From the NCBI GenBank assembly GCA_025351205.1, contig JANXWI010000325.1:1-14008 (forward strand): a DNA stretch of 14,008 nucleotides. Reading direction: 5' to 3'. Origin of the DNA: Deinococcus sp. (GTDB taxonomy: Bacteria; Deinococcota; Deinococci; Deinococcales; Deinococcaceae). This document shows positions 1-6,650 of this stretch, one piece after another. The position numbers and the translations under genes were made by a program. The notes below the pieces were generated by a model. It was not told where the DNA came from and did not search any database. It was given only the letters and a program-made list of their open reading frames with translations. Position 1 is the stretch's first letter. Every line of letters starts with the position of its first letter.

Positions 1-115
1 GAAGGTGCGAATCTTAGACACTTCGCCAGAAGACCGCGCTGACCGCATTTTTACGAGTGCTGCTCAGCGCGGTTGCTGTTCAGCACTCGAATAGCCGATT
101 GCTGGAAACCCTTGA
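1..115. other. No recognisable gene; possible gene tail and a hairpin
   Basis: I recognise no gene here. One plus-strand frame is open from the window edge to a TAG at 92-94 and reads KVRILDTSPEDRADRIFT and on. It could be the last 30 residues of a gene that starts outside the window, but I do not recognise it. Positions 54-62 and 81-89 form a perfect 9-bp inverted repeat (CGAGTGCTG / CAGCACTCG) with an 18-nt loop. No T-run follows the stem, so a terminator role is doubtful. Confidence 0.25.
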
Positions 116-331
116 GTTAAGGCCAATGCCAGTAAGTTAAGGCCGACGAACCGAAGTATTTCCTGTCGCTGCGAGCGTCTGGATCATCAACGAAAGCTCA
201 AGGCAAAGGTGTCGAGGTGGTCTAGCGGCTGGTCGCGGGCCGTGATCAGCAATGCGGTGCCGAGGTCCATCCTTCACCTTGACACCCTCGCCGGTCCCCT
301 GAACCCTCAACTTACTGGCATTGGCCTTAAC
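116..331. repeat. 216-bp segment bounded by a 23-bp inverted repeat
   Basis: Positions 116-138 (starting GTTAAGGCCAATGCC) are the exact reverse complement of 309-331 (ending GGCATTGGCCTTAAC). The GGCATTGGCCTTAAC part resembles the ends of the IS6-type elements here (compare GGTTATGTTGCCTTAACC at 13687), so each arm may be an IS end plus 8 flanking bases, or the whole may be a MITE. The interior has no convincing gene. A 27-codon minus-strand frame (270 to 187, MDLGTALLITARDQPLDHLD) follows an AGGTGAAGG sequence but is too short to trust. Confidence 0.5.
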
Positions 332-354
332 CGGTCGGGGTAAGCTGGTTCGCC

Positions 355-395
355 GTGACCGACGTCAAGCCCTACCGCCACCGTTTTCCCATAGC
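355..395 (+). pseudogene. IS6-type transposase, N-terminal stump
   Basis: A GTG at 355 opens VTDVKPYRHRFPIA, the standard N-terminus of this transposase type (compare VTDPAPYRHRFPIS at 13746). The frame is cut after 13 codons by the left end of the IS at 396. The matching C-terminal stump lies on the far side of that IS at 1479-1559. The middle of the gene is missing, so insertion was accompanied or followed by a deletion. Confidence 0.7.
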
Positions 396-704
396 GGTTC
401 TGGCAAGTTAAGCGCGGTAGGCTGACCGTCTGTGACTGACCGCAAACCCCACCGCCATTGGTTTCCTCTGAGCATCATCCAGTACGCTCTTGGGCTCTAC
501 CACCGCTTCTCGCTGAGCCAGCGTGACGTCCAGGAACTCCTTCAAGAACGTGGCATTCAGGTCAGCCACGAGACCCTGCGCCAGTGGAACATCAAGTTCG
601 CACCCCTCCTCACCGAAGAACTGCGGCACCGGGAACCCCGTCGGGGTTCCCGGTGGTTCCTAGACGAGGTCTGCATCGAGATCAAGGGCAAGAAACTCTG
701 GTTG

Positions 705-782
705 TTCTTGGCCAGAACAGCGCCGATTCTTGCCCAGAACGCGCACCCGTATGGGGGCTGGGCGCTGACGACGCTTGGCCGC
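705..782 (+). repeat. Nested pair of 39-bp palindromic repeat units, in frame
   Basis: This 78-bp insert begins TTCTTGGCCAGAACAGC and ends GACGCTTGGCCGC. It resolves into an outer unit (705-726 plus 766-782, together 39 bp) interrupted by an inner 39-bp unit (727-765). The joined outer unit matches the copy at 13833-13871 at 36 of 39 positions by my hand alignment. The inner unit begins TTCTTGCCCAG and has its own complementary arms GCCCAG/CTGGGC. The insert adds 26 codons to the transposase with no stop. Confidence 0.85.
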
Positions 783-1050
783 TGGCGGGCCGTTGATGAT
801 TCTGGCGCGGTCTTGGATCTTCTCCTGCAAGATCGGCGAGATACCCAGGCGGCAAAGACCTTTCTCGGAAGGCTCTTGGCGAATTACGACGTGCCAGACG
901 TGATCCACACCGACAAACTCTGGAGTTACGGAGCGGCCATTCGGGAACTCCCCGTGCTCCACGCTGTGGAGCACGTCCAGGTCATCTCGACTGCGCGCTG
1001 CAACAATCTGATTGAGCAATTCCATCACCCCACGCGACAACAGGAACGAA

Positions 1051-1127
1051 GCGGGCAAGCGTCCTCATGGGGAGGAGTGGCGTGCTCAGGCGCGTCCGTT
1101 CACGACGACAGCTGCTCTGCCCAAGAA
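1051..1127 (-). repeat. Palindromic repeat unit, inverted, with a 38-bp insert
   Basis: On the minus strand this begins TTCTTGGGCAGAGCAGC and ends CCCATGAGGACGCTTGCCCGC, so it is the same element as at 13833 in the opposite orientation. The outer unit is 1111-1127 plus 1051-1072, again 39 bp. The intervening 38 bp (1073-1110) do not clearly resemble the unit. Excision of 1051-1127 restores the transposase frame exactly. The arms here are GGGCA/TGCCC where other copies have GGCCA/TGGCC, a compensatory change. Confidence 0.85.
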
Positions 1128-1285
1128 GCCAGATTGGCTTCAAGAACCAAAGGCGAACACAGGAATTCCTCGCCCTGCATGCCCGCGTTTCAAACTTTCA
1201 GCAGCACACCCGCACCACTGTTCCCGCCCACCTCCGAAGATCGAACCAAATCCGTGCCCACCTGGCATGGCAGAACGCAGTTGAA

Positions 1286-1312
1286 GTGGCCGTCTGAACT
1301 TCAGACGGCCAC
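1286..1312. terminator. Perfect hairpin at the end of the IS transposase
   Basis: GTGGCCGTCTGAA (1286-1298) and TTCAGACGGCCAC (1300-1312) are perfect complements around one base. The repaired transposase stop codon TGA (1295-1297) lies in the left arm. A stem this strong at a gene end suggests transcription termination or protection of the IS from read-through. No T-run follows, so classical intrinsic termination is not certain. Confidence 0.5.
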
Positions 1313-1315
1313 TGA

Positions 1316-1436
1316 TACGGATTCCGGTTAAATAGTTATCAATGATGAGAACTTCCCCCATCTTCAAATAGTTCGCAACCTGCTGTTATTGGCGTAAGCG
1401 GAGTCACAATGTATAACTGATCATCCGGAATCCGTA
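1316..1436. mobile_element. 121-bp MITE-like element with TGA target duplication
   Basis: Perfect 12-bp ends TACGGATTCCGG (1316-1327) and its complement (1425-1436) enclose a relatively AT-rich sequence with no gene. Complementarity continues imperfectly inward (AGTTAT near both ends). TGA lies directly outside both ends (1313-1315 and 1437-1439), a 3-bp target duplication. A 3-bp TNA duplication is known for the IS1031 group of the IS5 family, so this may be a deletion derivative of such an element; the family assignment is inference. It is inserted between the transposase stop and the right end of the IS6 element. Confidence 0.75.
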
Positions 1437-1478
1437 TGACCTCATCAGGCCTCTCCCCAATTAACTTGCCAGAACCCC

Positions 1479-1559
1479 CGCACCAGCGTTTCCGCCTCGA
1501 TCAGAAGAAGCAACCAAAACCAAGCGTTCCAGACGTGGTCAACGGTCGCGGTAGCCTGA
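1479..1559 (+). pseudogene. IS6-type transposase, C-terminal stump
   Basis: The frame reads RTSVSASIRRSNQNQAFQTW then STVAVA and a TGA at 1557-1559. This is the usual C-terminus of the same transposase family (compare RTTVPAHLRRSNQIRAHLAW near 1220-1280). It starts 2 bp after the right end of the inserted IS and is the partner of the N-terminal stump at 355-395. The catalytic core between them is lost. Confidence 0.7.
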
Positions 1560-1597
1560 AGTTCAGGCCACCCCTACCCTACGTCTGCCGCGCGACA

Positions 1598-1615
1598 AGT
1601 TAAGGCAACACAACC
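1598..1615 (+). repeat. Terminal repeat of the outer IS6-type element (right end)
   Basis: AGTTAAGGCAACACAACC follows the transposase stump by about 40 bp. It is nearly the reverse complement of GGTTATGTTGCCTTAACC at 13687-13704. It marks the right end of the interrupted outer element and abuts a different IS fragment on its right. Confidence 0.6.
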
Positions 1616-1617
1616 CC

Positions 1618-1711
1618 GCTGGATGATGGCCACCTTCGAATCGGTGGCGATGGGACTTGATGTCTGTCACGGCGGGTCAGCTTGCCCTGATCCGGTCAAG
1701 GCAACACAGCC
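1618..1711 (-). mobile_element. IS6-type element fragment, left end plus start of transposase
   Basis: On the minus strand GGCTGTGTTGCCTTGACC (1711-1694) is an IS end of the same type as at 13687. It is followed at 1670 by GTG opening VTDIKSHRHRF, the N-terminus of this transposase. A small disruption then shifts the frame (the expected PIIIQ continues out of frame as CCATCATCCAGC), and the sequence stops at the junction with the outer IS near 1615. Both the frameshift and the truncation mark it as dead. Confidence 0.6.
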
Positions 1712-1735
1712 TCAGCGCGACCCATTCCCCAAGTG

Positions 1736-2968
1736 TTATCCCTCCAGGTCCACGATCTGTTTGAGCAGCGCGAATTCGTCGAAAATGCTGAACTCCCGCC
1801 TGAATGTACCGTCCTGTTCTTCCAGGTGCGTGATGCCCAGCAGGTTCACGCGTTTCCCGGTGGGATCGCCGTACCAGCCTGGCCCCAGGTGGGTGCCGGT
1901 GAACCGCCAGCGCAGCGCCACCCGCCGACCTGTCGAGCAGACATGGTCGATCTGCATGGCCCCGTCGGGGAAGGCCGCCAGCAGCGACAGCACCCACTGG
2001 CCGTAGGCGTTCAGACCGTCCAGGCGGCGGTTGGTGGAGACAAACGCGACATGGTTAGGGGACAGATGGACGCGCAGGGTGTCCAGCAGACGCCAGTTCC
2101 AGACCTCGTGCCAGAACAGCCGGGCCGCGTATTCCAGATCGGTCTCTGCGTCCGTCTGCGAGATGGTGTCGGGCGGCAGCTGGCCGTTGAGGCGATTGAC
2201 CTCGGCGGGGCCGGACTGCAACGGTCCGCTGCCCGCCCGCCGCGCGTCCAGCCGGGCAAATTTGCGGGCCAGCGCCCACTCGTCCAGCCCCAGCTGACGG
2301 ATCAGGGCCAGTTCGTCGCGGCTGATCCATTCCTCGAAGATGCGGTTCTCACGCACCAGGCAGTGGGCGATGCCCCGGCGCAGCACCCTGCGCCCGGTGG
2401 GCGGTCCGTATTTGCTGTAGCCGGTGTTGGTGGCGGTCCAGGTGATCCGGTGGCTGCTGTGAAACCCGGCGTTCTCGTCGCCGCTCCAGATCACCTCGTC
2501 GCCGAACAGCCGCAAGTCGGGAAAGGCGCTCATCATGGCCACCGTGTCGGCGATCACCTGATCGCGCCCGTAGGTCATGCCCTCGGAGGTGTGGATGGCG
2601 ATGTTGTGCTGGTAGCTGTGGTACAGATCGCCGACGCTGCGTTCCTCCCAGATTCTGTGCGTCACGCGGATGATGTAGTCCACGATGTCCACGTAGGTCT
2701 CGTCGAAGCCGCGCATGGCCTGGCGGCGCGGTCCACCCCGCATCATGTCAGCGATGTCCGGCGTCTGTGCCATGTCGTATGGGGCCATGTCGTATGGGGC
2801 CATGTTCAAGGGGGCCGTATTGTGGGAGGGCATGTTGCGGGGAGGCATGTCGTGGACAGGCGGGTCAGACGGGGCGCGCGGCTGATCGGGCCGGACCGGA
2901 GTCTGGGGCAAAGGGGCGGGGCGACCGGGCTGAGCTTCGGACTGGGGTTCGGGTTCAGGGTTCGGCAT
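1736..2968 (-). CDS. Tandem NTF2/SnoaL-like protein
   Basis: This 410-residue protein has two NTF2/SnoaL-like domains, about residues 88-228 and 276-408. Each has the helical opening (YVDIVDYIIRVTHRIWEE; YAARLFWHEVWNWRLLDTLR), the mid-domain AFPD motif (148-151; 332-335) and a GKR/GRR loop before a final strand (PPTGRRVLRRGIAH; GDPTGKRVNLLGITH). Such folds include ester cyclases, hydratases, isomerases and small-molecule binders, so a substrate-processing role in the cluster is plausible but unproven. Residues 1-75 are proline- and methionine-rich with MAPYD repeated in tandem, probably disordered. The ATG at 2968 has AGGAGG five bases upstream; several internal ATGs in the tail are alternatives. 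It is last in the gene string, 199 bp after the SDR gene, with a tandem repeat array between. Confidence 0.75.
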   Translation of the reverse strand: MPNPEPEPQSEAQPGRPAPLPQTPVRPDQPRAPSDPPVHDMPPRNMPSHNTAPLNMAPYDMAPYDMAQTPDIADMMRGGPRRQAMRGFDETYVDIVDYIIRVTHRIWEERSVGDLYHSYQHNIAIHTSEGMTYGRDQVIADTVAMMSAFPDLRLFGDEVIWSGDENAGFHSSHRITWTATNTGYSKYGPPTGRRVLRRGIAHCLVRENRIFEEWISRDELALIRQLGLDEWALARKFARLDARRAGSGPLQSGPAEVNRLNGQLPPDTISQTDAETDLEYAARLFWHEVWNWRLLDTLRVHLSPNHVAFVSTNRRLDGLNAYGQWVLSLLAAFPDGAMQIDHVCSTGRRVALRWRFTGTHLGPGWYGDPTGKRVNLLGITHLEEQDGTFRREFSIFDEFALLKQIVDLEG

Positions 2969-3014
2969 CGGGTCCTCCTGGGGTGGTGGGCGTTCTCACG
3001 CGACTCTATTCTCA

Positions 3015-3078
3015 ATTCTCACGGAACTGTATTCTCACGGAACTGTATTCCCACGGAACTGTATTCCCACGGAACTGT
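3015..3078. repeat. Four tandem 16-bp repeats upstream of the SnoaL-like gene
   Basis: The unit ATTCTCACGGAACTGT occurs four times head to tail at 3015, 3031, 3047 and 3063; the last two units read ATTCCC. Partial matches (TTCTCACG at 2992, TTCTCA at 3009) extend the array toward the gene. Each unit holds a short dyad, TTCC-CAC-GGAA in the two CCC units. The array lies in the gap between the SDR stop and the start at 2968, where an operator or leader would be. Confidence 0.85.
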
Positions 3079-3167
3079 AGATTTTTGGATGGACCATGTT
3101 GCGGGGCCTGCCCAGCCAGTCAAGCCCAGCCGGATCAGGCAGGGCAGCGATTCGTGCAGCGGGCGCT

Positions 3168-3935
3168 TCAGGACAGGGGCCGCCCCCCGTCCACCGGGAT
3201 GATGCAGCCGGTGGTGAAGCTCAGCAGGGTGGCGGCGGCCAGCACCGCGTGACCGACGTCTTCGGGCCGGGCCAGCCGTCCCAGCGGTGTGCGGGCCGCC
3301 TGTGCCCCCAGCAGCTCCGGCATGCGCTGGGCATACTCGCCGTCCACAAAGCCCGGTGACACGCTGAGCACCCGGATGCCCGGCGCGAGCGCCCGTCCGA
3401 GGCTGCGGGTCAGCGAGTCCAGGGCGGCCTTGCTGGCACAGTAGGCGACGTTGCTGCCCAGCCCGCTCTGCCCGGCCACGGAGCTGATGTTGACCACCAG
3501 ACCTCCCGCGCTCTCCCGCAGCAGCGGCGCGAAGGCCCGCGTGCAGGCGAAGGCCCCCCGCACGTTGACCCGCATGATGGTGTCGATCCATTCGTCGCTC
3601 AGCGCGTCCAGATCGTCGTGCGGCACCGGGGTGCTCAGCCCGGCGTTGTTCACCAGGAGGTCCAGGCGACCTTCCCGGGCACGCAGCGCTTCAGCCGCCA
3701 GGACCAGCGTGGCGCTCTCGTCCACGCGGACATGCACGGCGCGGTGGCCGCCGCCCGGCGAGGCCCGCAGGGAGGCCGCCAGGTCCTCGGCGCGTTCCCG
3801 GTGGCTGGCGTACCCGATCAGCACGGCAGCGCCGGCCCCCGCCAGGGTGGTGCAGATCGCCGTGCCGATGCCGCCCGCCCCGCCCGTGACCAGCGCCACC
3901 CGCCCGGACAGCGCGGCGCTGACGGGCAGGCTCAC
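3168..3935 (-). CDS. SDR-family oxidoreductase
   Basis: This is a classical short-chain dehydrogenase/reductase of 255 residues, the normal family length. The cofactor loop is TGGAGGIG (17-24), the structural NNAG is at 96-99, and the catalytic set is N124, S152 (NISSVAG), Y165 and K169 (YCASK). The C-terminus PVDGG is also typical. It should oxidise or reduce a hydroxyl or keto group using NAD(P)(H); the substrate is not visible. The start ATG at 3935 overlaps the regulator gene stop by 4 bp (ATGA), so the two are probably translated together. Within the cluster it could produce the keto intermediate for the aldolase or oxidise a polyol; this is inference. Confidence 0.9.
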   Translation of the reverse strand: MSLPVSAALSGRVALVTGGAGGIGTAICTTLAGAGAAVLIGYASHRERAEDLAASLRASPGGGHRAVHVRVDESATLVLAAEALRAREGRLDLLVNNAGLSTPVPHDDLDALSDEWIDTIMRVNVRGAFACTRAFAPLLRESAGGLVVNISSVAGQSGLGSNVAYCASKAALDSLTRSLGRALAPGIRVLSVSPGFVDGEYAQRMPELLGAQAARTPLGRLARPEDVGHAVLAAATLLSFTTGCIIPVDGGRPLS

Positions 3936-5062
3936 CGCGCCTCCGGGGCTGGCGCGCCCCCGGCATGTCTGATATCGCCTCGGACATTACCGCTGAAATT
4001 GCCACCAACACTGCCGCGCCACACCAGTTCGCCGGGATGCAGGCGCGGGCCTCCAGACGGCTGCGGATCGTCCAGCACGCGCAGGGCGTCCTCGATCATG
4101 GCGCTCAGCGGCTGGCGGATGGTCGTCAGTCGGTAGGCCAGCCAGTCCGATTCCAAAATATCGTCGAAGCCGATCACCGAAACCTCCTGCGGCACGCGGC
4201 GGCCCAGCTGCCGCAGGGCGTCCAGCGCCCCGATGGCGATGATGTCGTTCGCCCCGAAGATGGCGTCGGGTTCCAGTCCGTGCGCGTGCATCTCCAGGGT
4301 CGCCTGCACGCCCCAGTCGTAACGGAACGCCGAGGCGGGCGCGGCCAGCGGCGTCAGGCCCGCCTCGGCCAGCCGAGCGGTGAACCCGGCGAGGCGGTCC
4401 TGGTGCGTCGAGGTTTCAGGATCACCGCCGATGAACACGGGCCGCCTCGTGCCTGCCCGCAGCAGCACCGTCGCCGCCAGGCGACCCCCCGCCACGTTGT
4501 CACAGGTGACCGACAGCAGTTCGTCGCTGGGCAGATGACGGTTGAAGAGCAGCACCGGTATTCCGCCCTGTGAAACGTCGCCCAGCGAGGGCGGCGCGGA
4601 GTTCAGGCGGGTCGGAAAGACGATGGCCGCCTCGATCTGGTAGGCGCGCGCGGAGTTCAGGGTGTCCTGGATGTCGCGCTCCGGGTCGTGGGTCAGCAGC
4701 AGGGCACTCTTGCCACGCGCCGCCAGAGCCTGCGCGAACTGCGAGAGGGCCTGCGGATAGAAGGGGTTGTGCAGTTCGCCCACGATCAGCGCCACGATGC
4801 CGCTGCGCTGCGTCGCCAGGCTGCGGGCGATGGCGTTAGGCAAGTAGCCGAGCCGTTCGGCGGTCTCCATCACCCGGTGGCGGGTGGCCGCGCTGACCCG
4901 CCCGCCCCGCGTGAACGCCCGTGAAACCGCCGACTGCGACACCCCGGCCTCACGGGCCACGTCCACGGAGGTCACCCGGCTGCCCGGGACCGAGACCGAG
5001 GCAGCAGCGGGAGCCGGACCGTCAGCCGGGCCACCCTGCTTTTCCGTTGCCCCGCTGCTCAC
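3932..5062 (-). CDS. LacI-family transcriptional regulator
   Basis: This 376-residue protein has a LacI helix-turn-helix at about 31-50 (TSVDVAREAGVSQSAVSRAF), the hinge helix YLPNAIARSLATQ (73-85), and then a periplasmic-binding-like effector domain to about residue 345 (GIVALIVGELHNPFYPQALS, FGANDIIAIGALDALRQLG, VSVIGFDD). The first 28 residues are a Gly/Ala/Pro-rich extension and the C-terminus also has a non-conserved tail. The start is a GTG at 5062; the true start could be up to about 28 codons downstream. It probably represses the cluster in the absence of a sugar-like inducer. The best operator candidate is the palindrome at 13619-13632, which overlaps the promoter of the transport genes. 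Confidence 0.9.
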   Translation of the reverse strand: MSSGATEKQGGPADGPAPAAASVSVPGSRVTSVDVAREAGVSQSAVSRAFTRGGRVSAATRHRVMETAERLGYLPNAIARSLATQRSGIVALIVGELHNPFYPQALSQFAQALAARGKSALLLTHDPERDIQDTLNSARAYQIEAAIVFPTRLNSAPPSLGDVSQGGIPVLLFNRHLPSDELLSVTCDNVAGGRLAATVLLRAGTRRPVFIGGDPETSTHQDRLAGFTARLAEAGLTPLAAPASAFRYDWGVQATLEMHAHGLEPDAIFGANDIIAIGALDALRQLGRRVPQEVSVIGFDDILESDWLAYRLTTIRQPLSAMIEDALRVLDDPQPSGGPRLHPGELVWRGSVGGNFSGNVRGDIRHAGGAPAPEAR

Positions 5063-5105
5063 TGCTTCGCCACAGCGCGCCTGAACACGCCCTGCTGAAC
5101 TTGAA

Positions 5106-5122
5106 CCCGCAGGTTGTGCGGG
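5106..5122. other. Small hairpin in the gap before the regulator gene
   Basis: CCCGCA and TGCGGG form a 6-bp stem with a 5-base loop in the 104-bp gap between the dehydrogenase stop (5167) and the regulator start (5062). On the minus strand it is followed by TTCAAGTTC, which is not a true T-run, so it may be a weak terminator, an attenuator or chance. Confidence 0.3.
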
Positions 5123-5166
5123 ATTCGCTTCGGAATGTGTTTCATAAATCCAGTCTGCTCATAGGC

Positions 5167-6465
5167 CTAGTCTGCCGCGCCCACCGGCTGCGGTTGACCA
5201 TACCGCTCCACCCGCAGGTCGGCCTGCCGCTGGTGTCCGGCAAAGCCCTCCACGCCGCAGATCACCGAGCAGTGCTGGCCGACGATCACGCTGGCCTCGC
5301 GGGTGGCCCGCTGATACGTCACCGTCTTGAGAAATTTGCCCACCCACAGCCCGCCGGTGTAGCGCGCTGCCCGCCCGGTGGGCAGGATGTGGTTGGTGCC
5401 GATCACCTTGTCGCCGTAGGCCACGTTGGTCTCCGGCCCCAGGAACAGCGAGCCGTAGTTGGTCATGTGCTTCAGAAAGTAATCGGGGTCGCGGGTCAGC
5501 ACCTGAACGTGCTCGCTGGCGATCTCGTCGGCCACCCGCACCATCTCGGCGTCGTCGGCGGCCAGGATGATCTGCCCGTAGTCGCGCCACGCCTGCCCCG
5601 CCACCTCGGCAGTCGCCAGCGTCAGCAGTTGGCGTTCGATCTCGGCCACCACCTCGGTTGCCAGCGCCTCGGAGGTGGTCAGCAGCACCGCCGGGCTGTT
5701 CGGGCCGTGTTCGGCCTGACCCAGCAGGTCGGTGGCGACCATCTCGGCGTCCACCGAATCGTCGGCGATCACCAGGGTTTCGGTGGGTCCGGCCAGCAGA
5801 TCGATGCCCACCTGCCCGAACAGCTGCCGCTTGGCCTCGGCCACATAGGCGTTGCCCGGCCCGACCAGCATGTCCACCGGGGCAATCGTTTCCGTTCCCA
5901 GCGCTAGCGCGGCCAGCGCCTGTACCCCGCCCATGATGTAAATTTCGTCGGCCCCGGCCAGGTGCATGGTCGCCACCGTGGCCGGGTAGGGTTGCCCGTC
6001 CTTGGGCGGCGTCACGGCCACCACGCGCCGCACCCCCGCCACCTTGGCCGTCGCCACGCTCATGATGGCGCTGGCCACCATCGGGTAACGCCCGCCCGGC
6101 ACGTAGCAGGCCACCGAGTTGATCGGCAGCACCTTGTGGCCCAGGGTCACGCCGGGCATGGTCTCGACCTCGACGTCCTGAATGGACCCGCGCTGCGCCA
6201 GCGCAAAGGTCCGCACCTGCTCCAGGCTGAAGCGAATCGAGGCCAGCACCTCGTCGGGCACCTGGGCGATGGCTTCATTGATCTGCCCTGCACTCAGGCG
6301 GAAGGCAGGCGGACTCCAGCCGTCGAAGGTCTGCGACAGTTCCCGCAGCGCCTCGTCGCCGCGTGCCCGGATGTCGGCAATGATGCCGCGCACCGTGCCC
6401 TGCACCGATTCGTTGATGCTCAGCTGGGTTTCCACGTTCATGCCGGATTTCAGAATACGGGCCAT
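5167..6465 (-). CDS. Histidinol dehydrogenase-family enzyme, possibly sulfopropanediol dehydrogenase-like
   Basis: This 432-residue protein is a full-length HisD-fold NAD-dependent, zinc-dependent dehydrogenase that would oxidise a primary alcohol to a carboxylate in two steps. The expected active-site residues are all present: zinc ligands Q250, H253 (GQAEHGP), D352 and H411, catalytic E318-H319 (SEHVQ), and the TNHILPT loop. It sits in a transport and catabolism cluster, not with his genes, and the stretch [16 protein letters not shown] is one I associate with HisD paralogues such as HpsN (2,3-dihydroxypropane-1-sulfonate dehydrogenase). A catabolic paralogue is therefore more likely than true histidine synthesis, though its substrate is unproven. 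ATG at 6465 is preceded by AAAGGAG seven bases upstream. A 238-bp gap separates it from the aldolase, so it may have its own promoter. Confidence 0.85.
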   Translation of the reverse strand: MARILKSGMNVETQLSINESVQGTVRGIIADIRARGDEALRELSQTFDGWSPPAFRLSAGQINEAIAQVPDEVLASIRFSLEQVRTFALAQRGSIQDVEVETMPGVTLGHKVLPINSVACYVPGGRYPMVASAIMSVATAKVAGVRRVVAVTPPKDGQPYPATVATMHLAGADEIYIMGGVQALAALALGTETIAPVDMLVGPGNAYVAEAKRQLFGQVGIDLLAGPTETLVIADDSVDAEMVATDLLGQAEHGPNSPAVLLTTSEALATEVVAEIERQLLTLATAEVAGQAWRDYGQIILAADDAEMVRVADEIASEHVQVLTRDPDYFLKHMTNYGSLFLGPETNVAYGDKVIGTNHILPTGRAARYTGGLWVGKFLKTVTYQRATREASVIVGQHCSVICGVEGFAGHQRQADLRVERYGQPQPVGAAD

Positions 6466-6499
6466 CAGGATGCTCCTTTGCAGCGTTTACGAAGAGGGG

Positions 6500-6519
6500 G
6501 CCGGTGTACGTTGACCGGC
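6500..6519. promoter_or_regulatory. Imperfect 20-bp dyad upstream of the dehydrogenase gene
   Basis: GCCGGTGTACGTTGACCGGC is an inverted repeat matching at 8 of 10 positions, centred on ACGT, 35-54 bp upstream of the ATG at 6465. The palindrome upstream of the transport genes is also centred on ACGT. This could be a second operator or simply a hairpin in the leader. The rest of the 6466-6703 gap holds a palindromic repeat copy (6651-6689) and a CCCGC/GCGGG hairpin (6608-6624). Confidence 0.35.
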
Positions 6520-6650
6520 GCGACTGTATCTGGTCGGGTATGCGAAGGATGGAAAGACCGTCCGGCGCTGCCTCATCGTCCGGGATTTACACGGATTCCT
6601 GTTGAACCCCGCGCTATCTGCGGGACCGACCCGACTGGCAGACGTGCCCA

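Larger units (their letters stand above)
432..1297 (+). pseudogene. IS6-family DDE transposase, disrupted by two short inserts
   Basis: This is the transposase of the IS at 396-1476. It has an N-terminal helical region (FSLSQRDVQELLQERGIQVSHETLRQWNIKF) and an RNase H-like catalytic core: WFLDEVCIEIKG with the first Asp, VIHTDKLWSYGAA with the second Asp, and CNNLIEQFH with the catalytic Glu. An in-frame 26-residue insert follows LWL (residues 92-117); without it the text reads LWLWRAVDDSGAVLDLLLQ. A 77-bp insert at 1051-1127 shifts the frame after QQER. Removing it restores QQERSQIGFKNQRRTQEFLALHARVSN and the true C-terminus ending VEVAV with a stop at 1295-1297. The repaired product is 236 residues. 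The shifted frame stays open to 1331 with meaningless sequence. GTG at 432 lies 36 bp inside the IS end. The gene is almost certainly inactive. Confidence 0.85.
396..1476 (+). mobile_element. IS6-family insertion sequence carrying three secondary inserts
   Basis: The ends are a perfect 16-bp inverted repeat: GGTTCTGGCAAGTTAA at 396-411 and its complement at 1461-1476. The span is 1081 bp. Removing the 78-bp insert (705-782), the 77-bp insert (1051-1127) and the 121-bp MITE with one copy of its TGA duplication leaves 802 bp, the usual size for an IS6-family element with one DDE transposase. The 8-bp flanks (CCCATAGC and CCCGCACC) do not match, so there is no intact target duplication. This fits an adjacent deletion after replicative transposition. 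The element sits inside another IS6-type transposase gene. Confidence 0.85.

Noticed and set aside
1125..1129. GAAGC flanking 1051-1127 read as a 5-bp target duplication
   Set aside because: The GAAGC copies also arise from the shared ends of the element itself (TTC at one end, GC at the other). The two other intragenic inserts fit the same borders with no duplication.
3015..3078. CRISPR array
   Set aside because: The 16-bp units are directly abutting with no spacers and there are no cas genes.
1733..3202. Long plus-strand open frame (489 codons)
   Set aside because: It is the antisense of the SnoaL-like gene; its translation is low-complexity His/Val/Gly text without family motifs, as expected in GC-rich DNA.
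6585..6606. ACACGGATTCCTGTTGAA as a remnant of the 1316-1436 MITE
   Set aside because: It shares ACGGATTCC with the MITE end but has no partner end or target duplication, so I do not count it as an element.
6608..6624. CCCGC/GCGGG hairpin as a terminator
   Set aside because: A 5-bp stem with no T-run on either side is weak evidence in GC-rich DNA.
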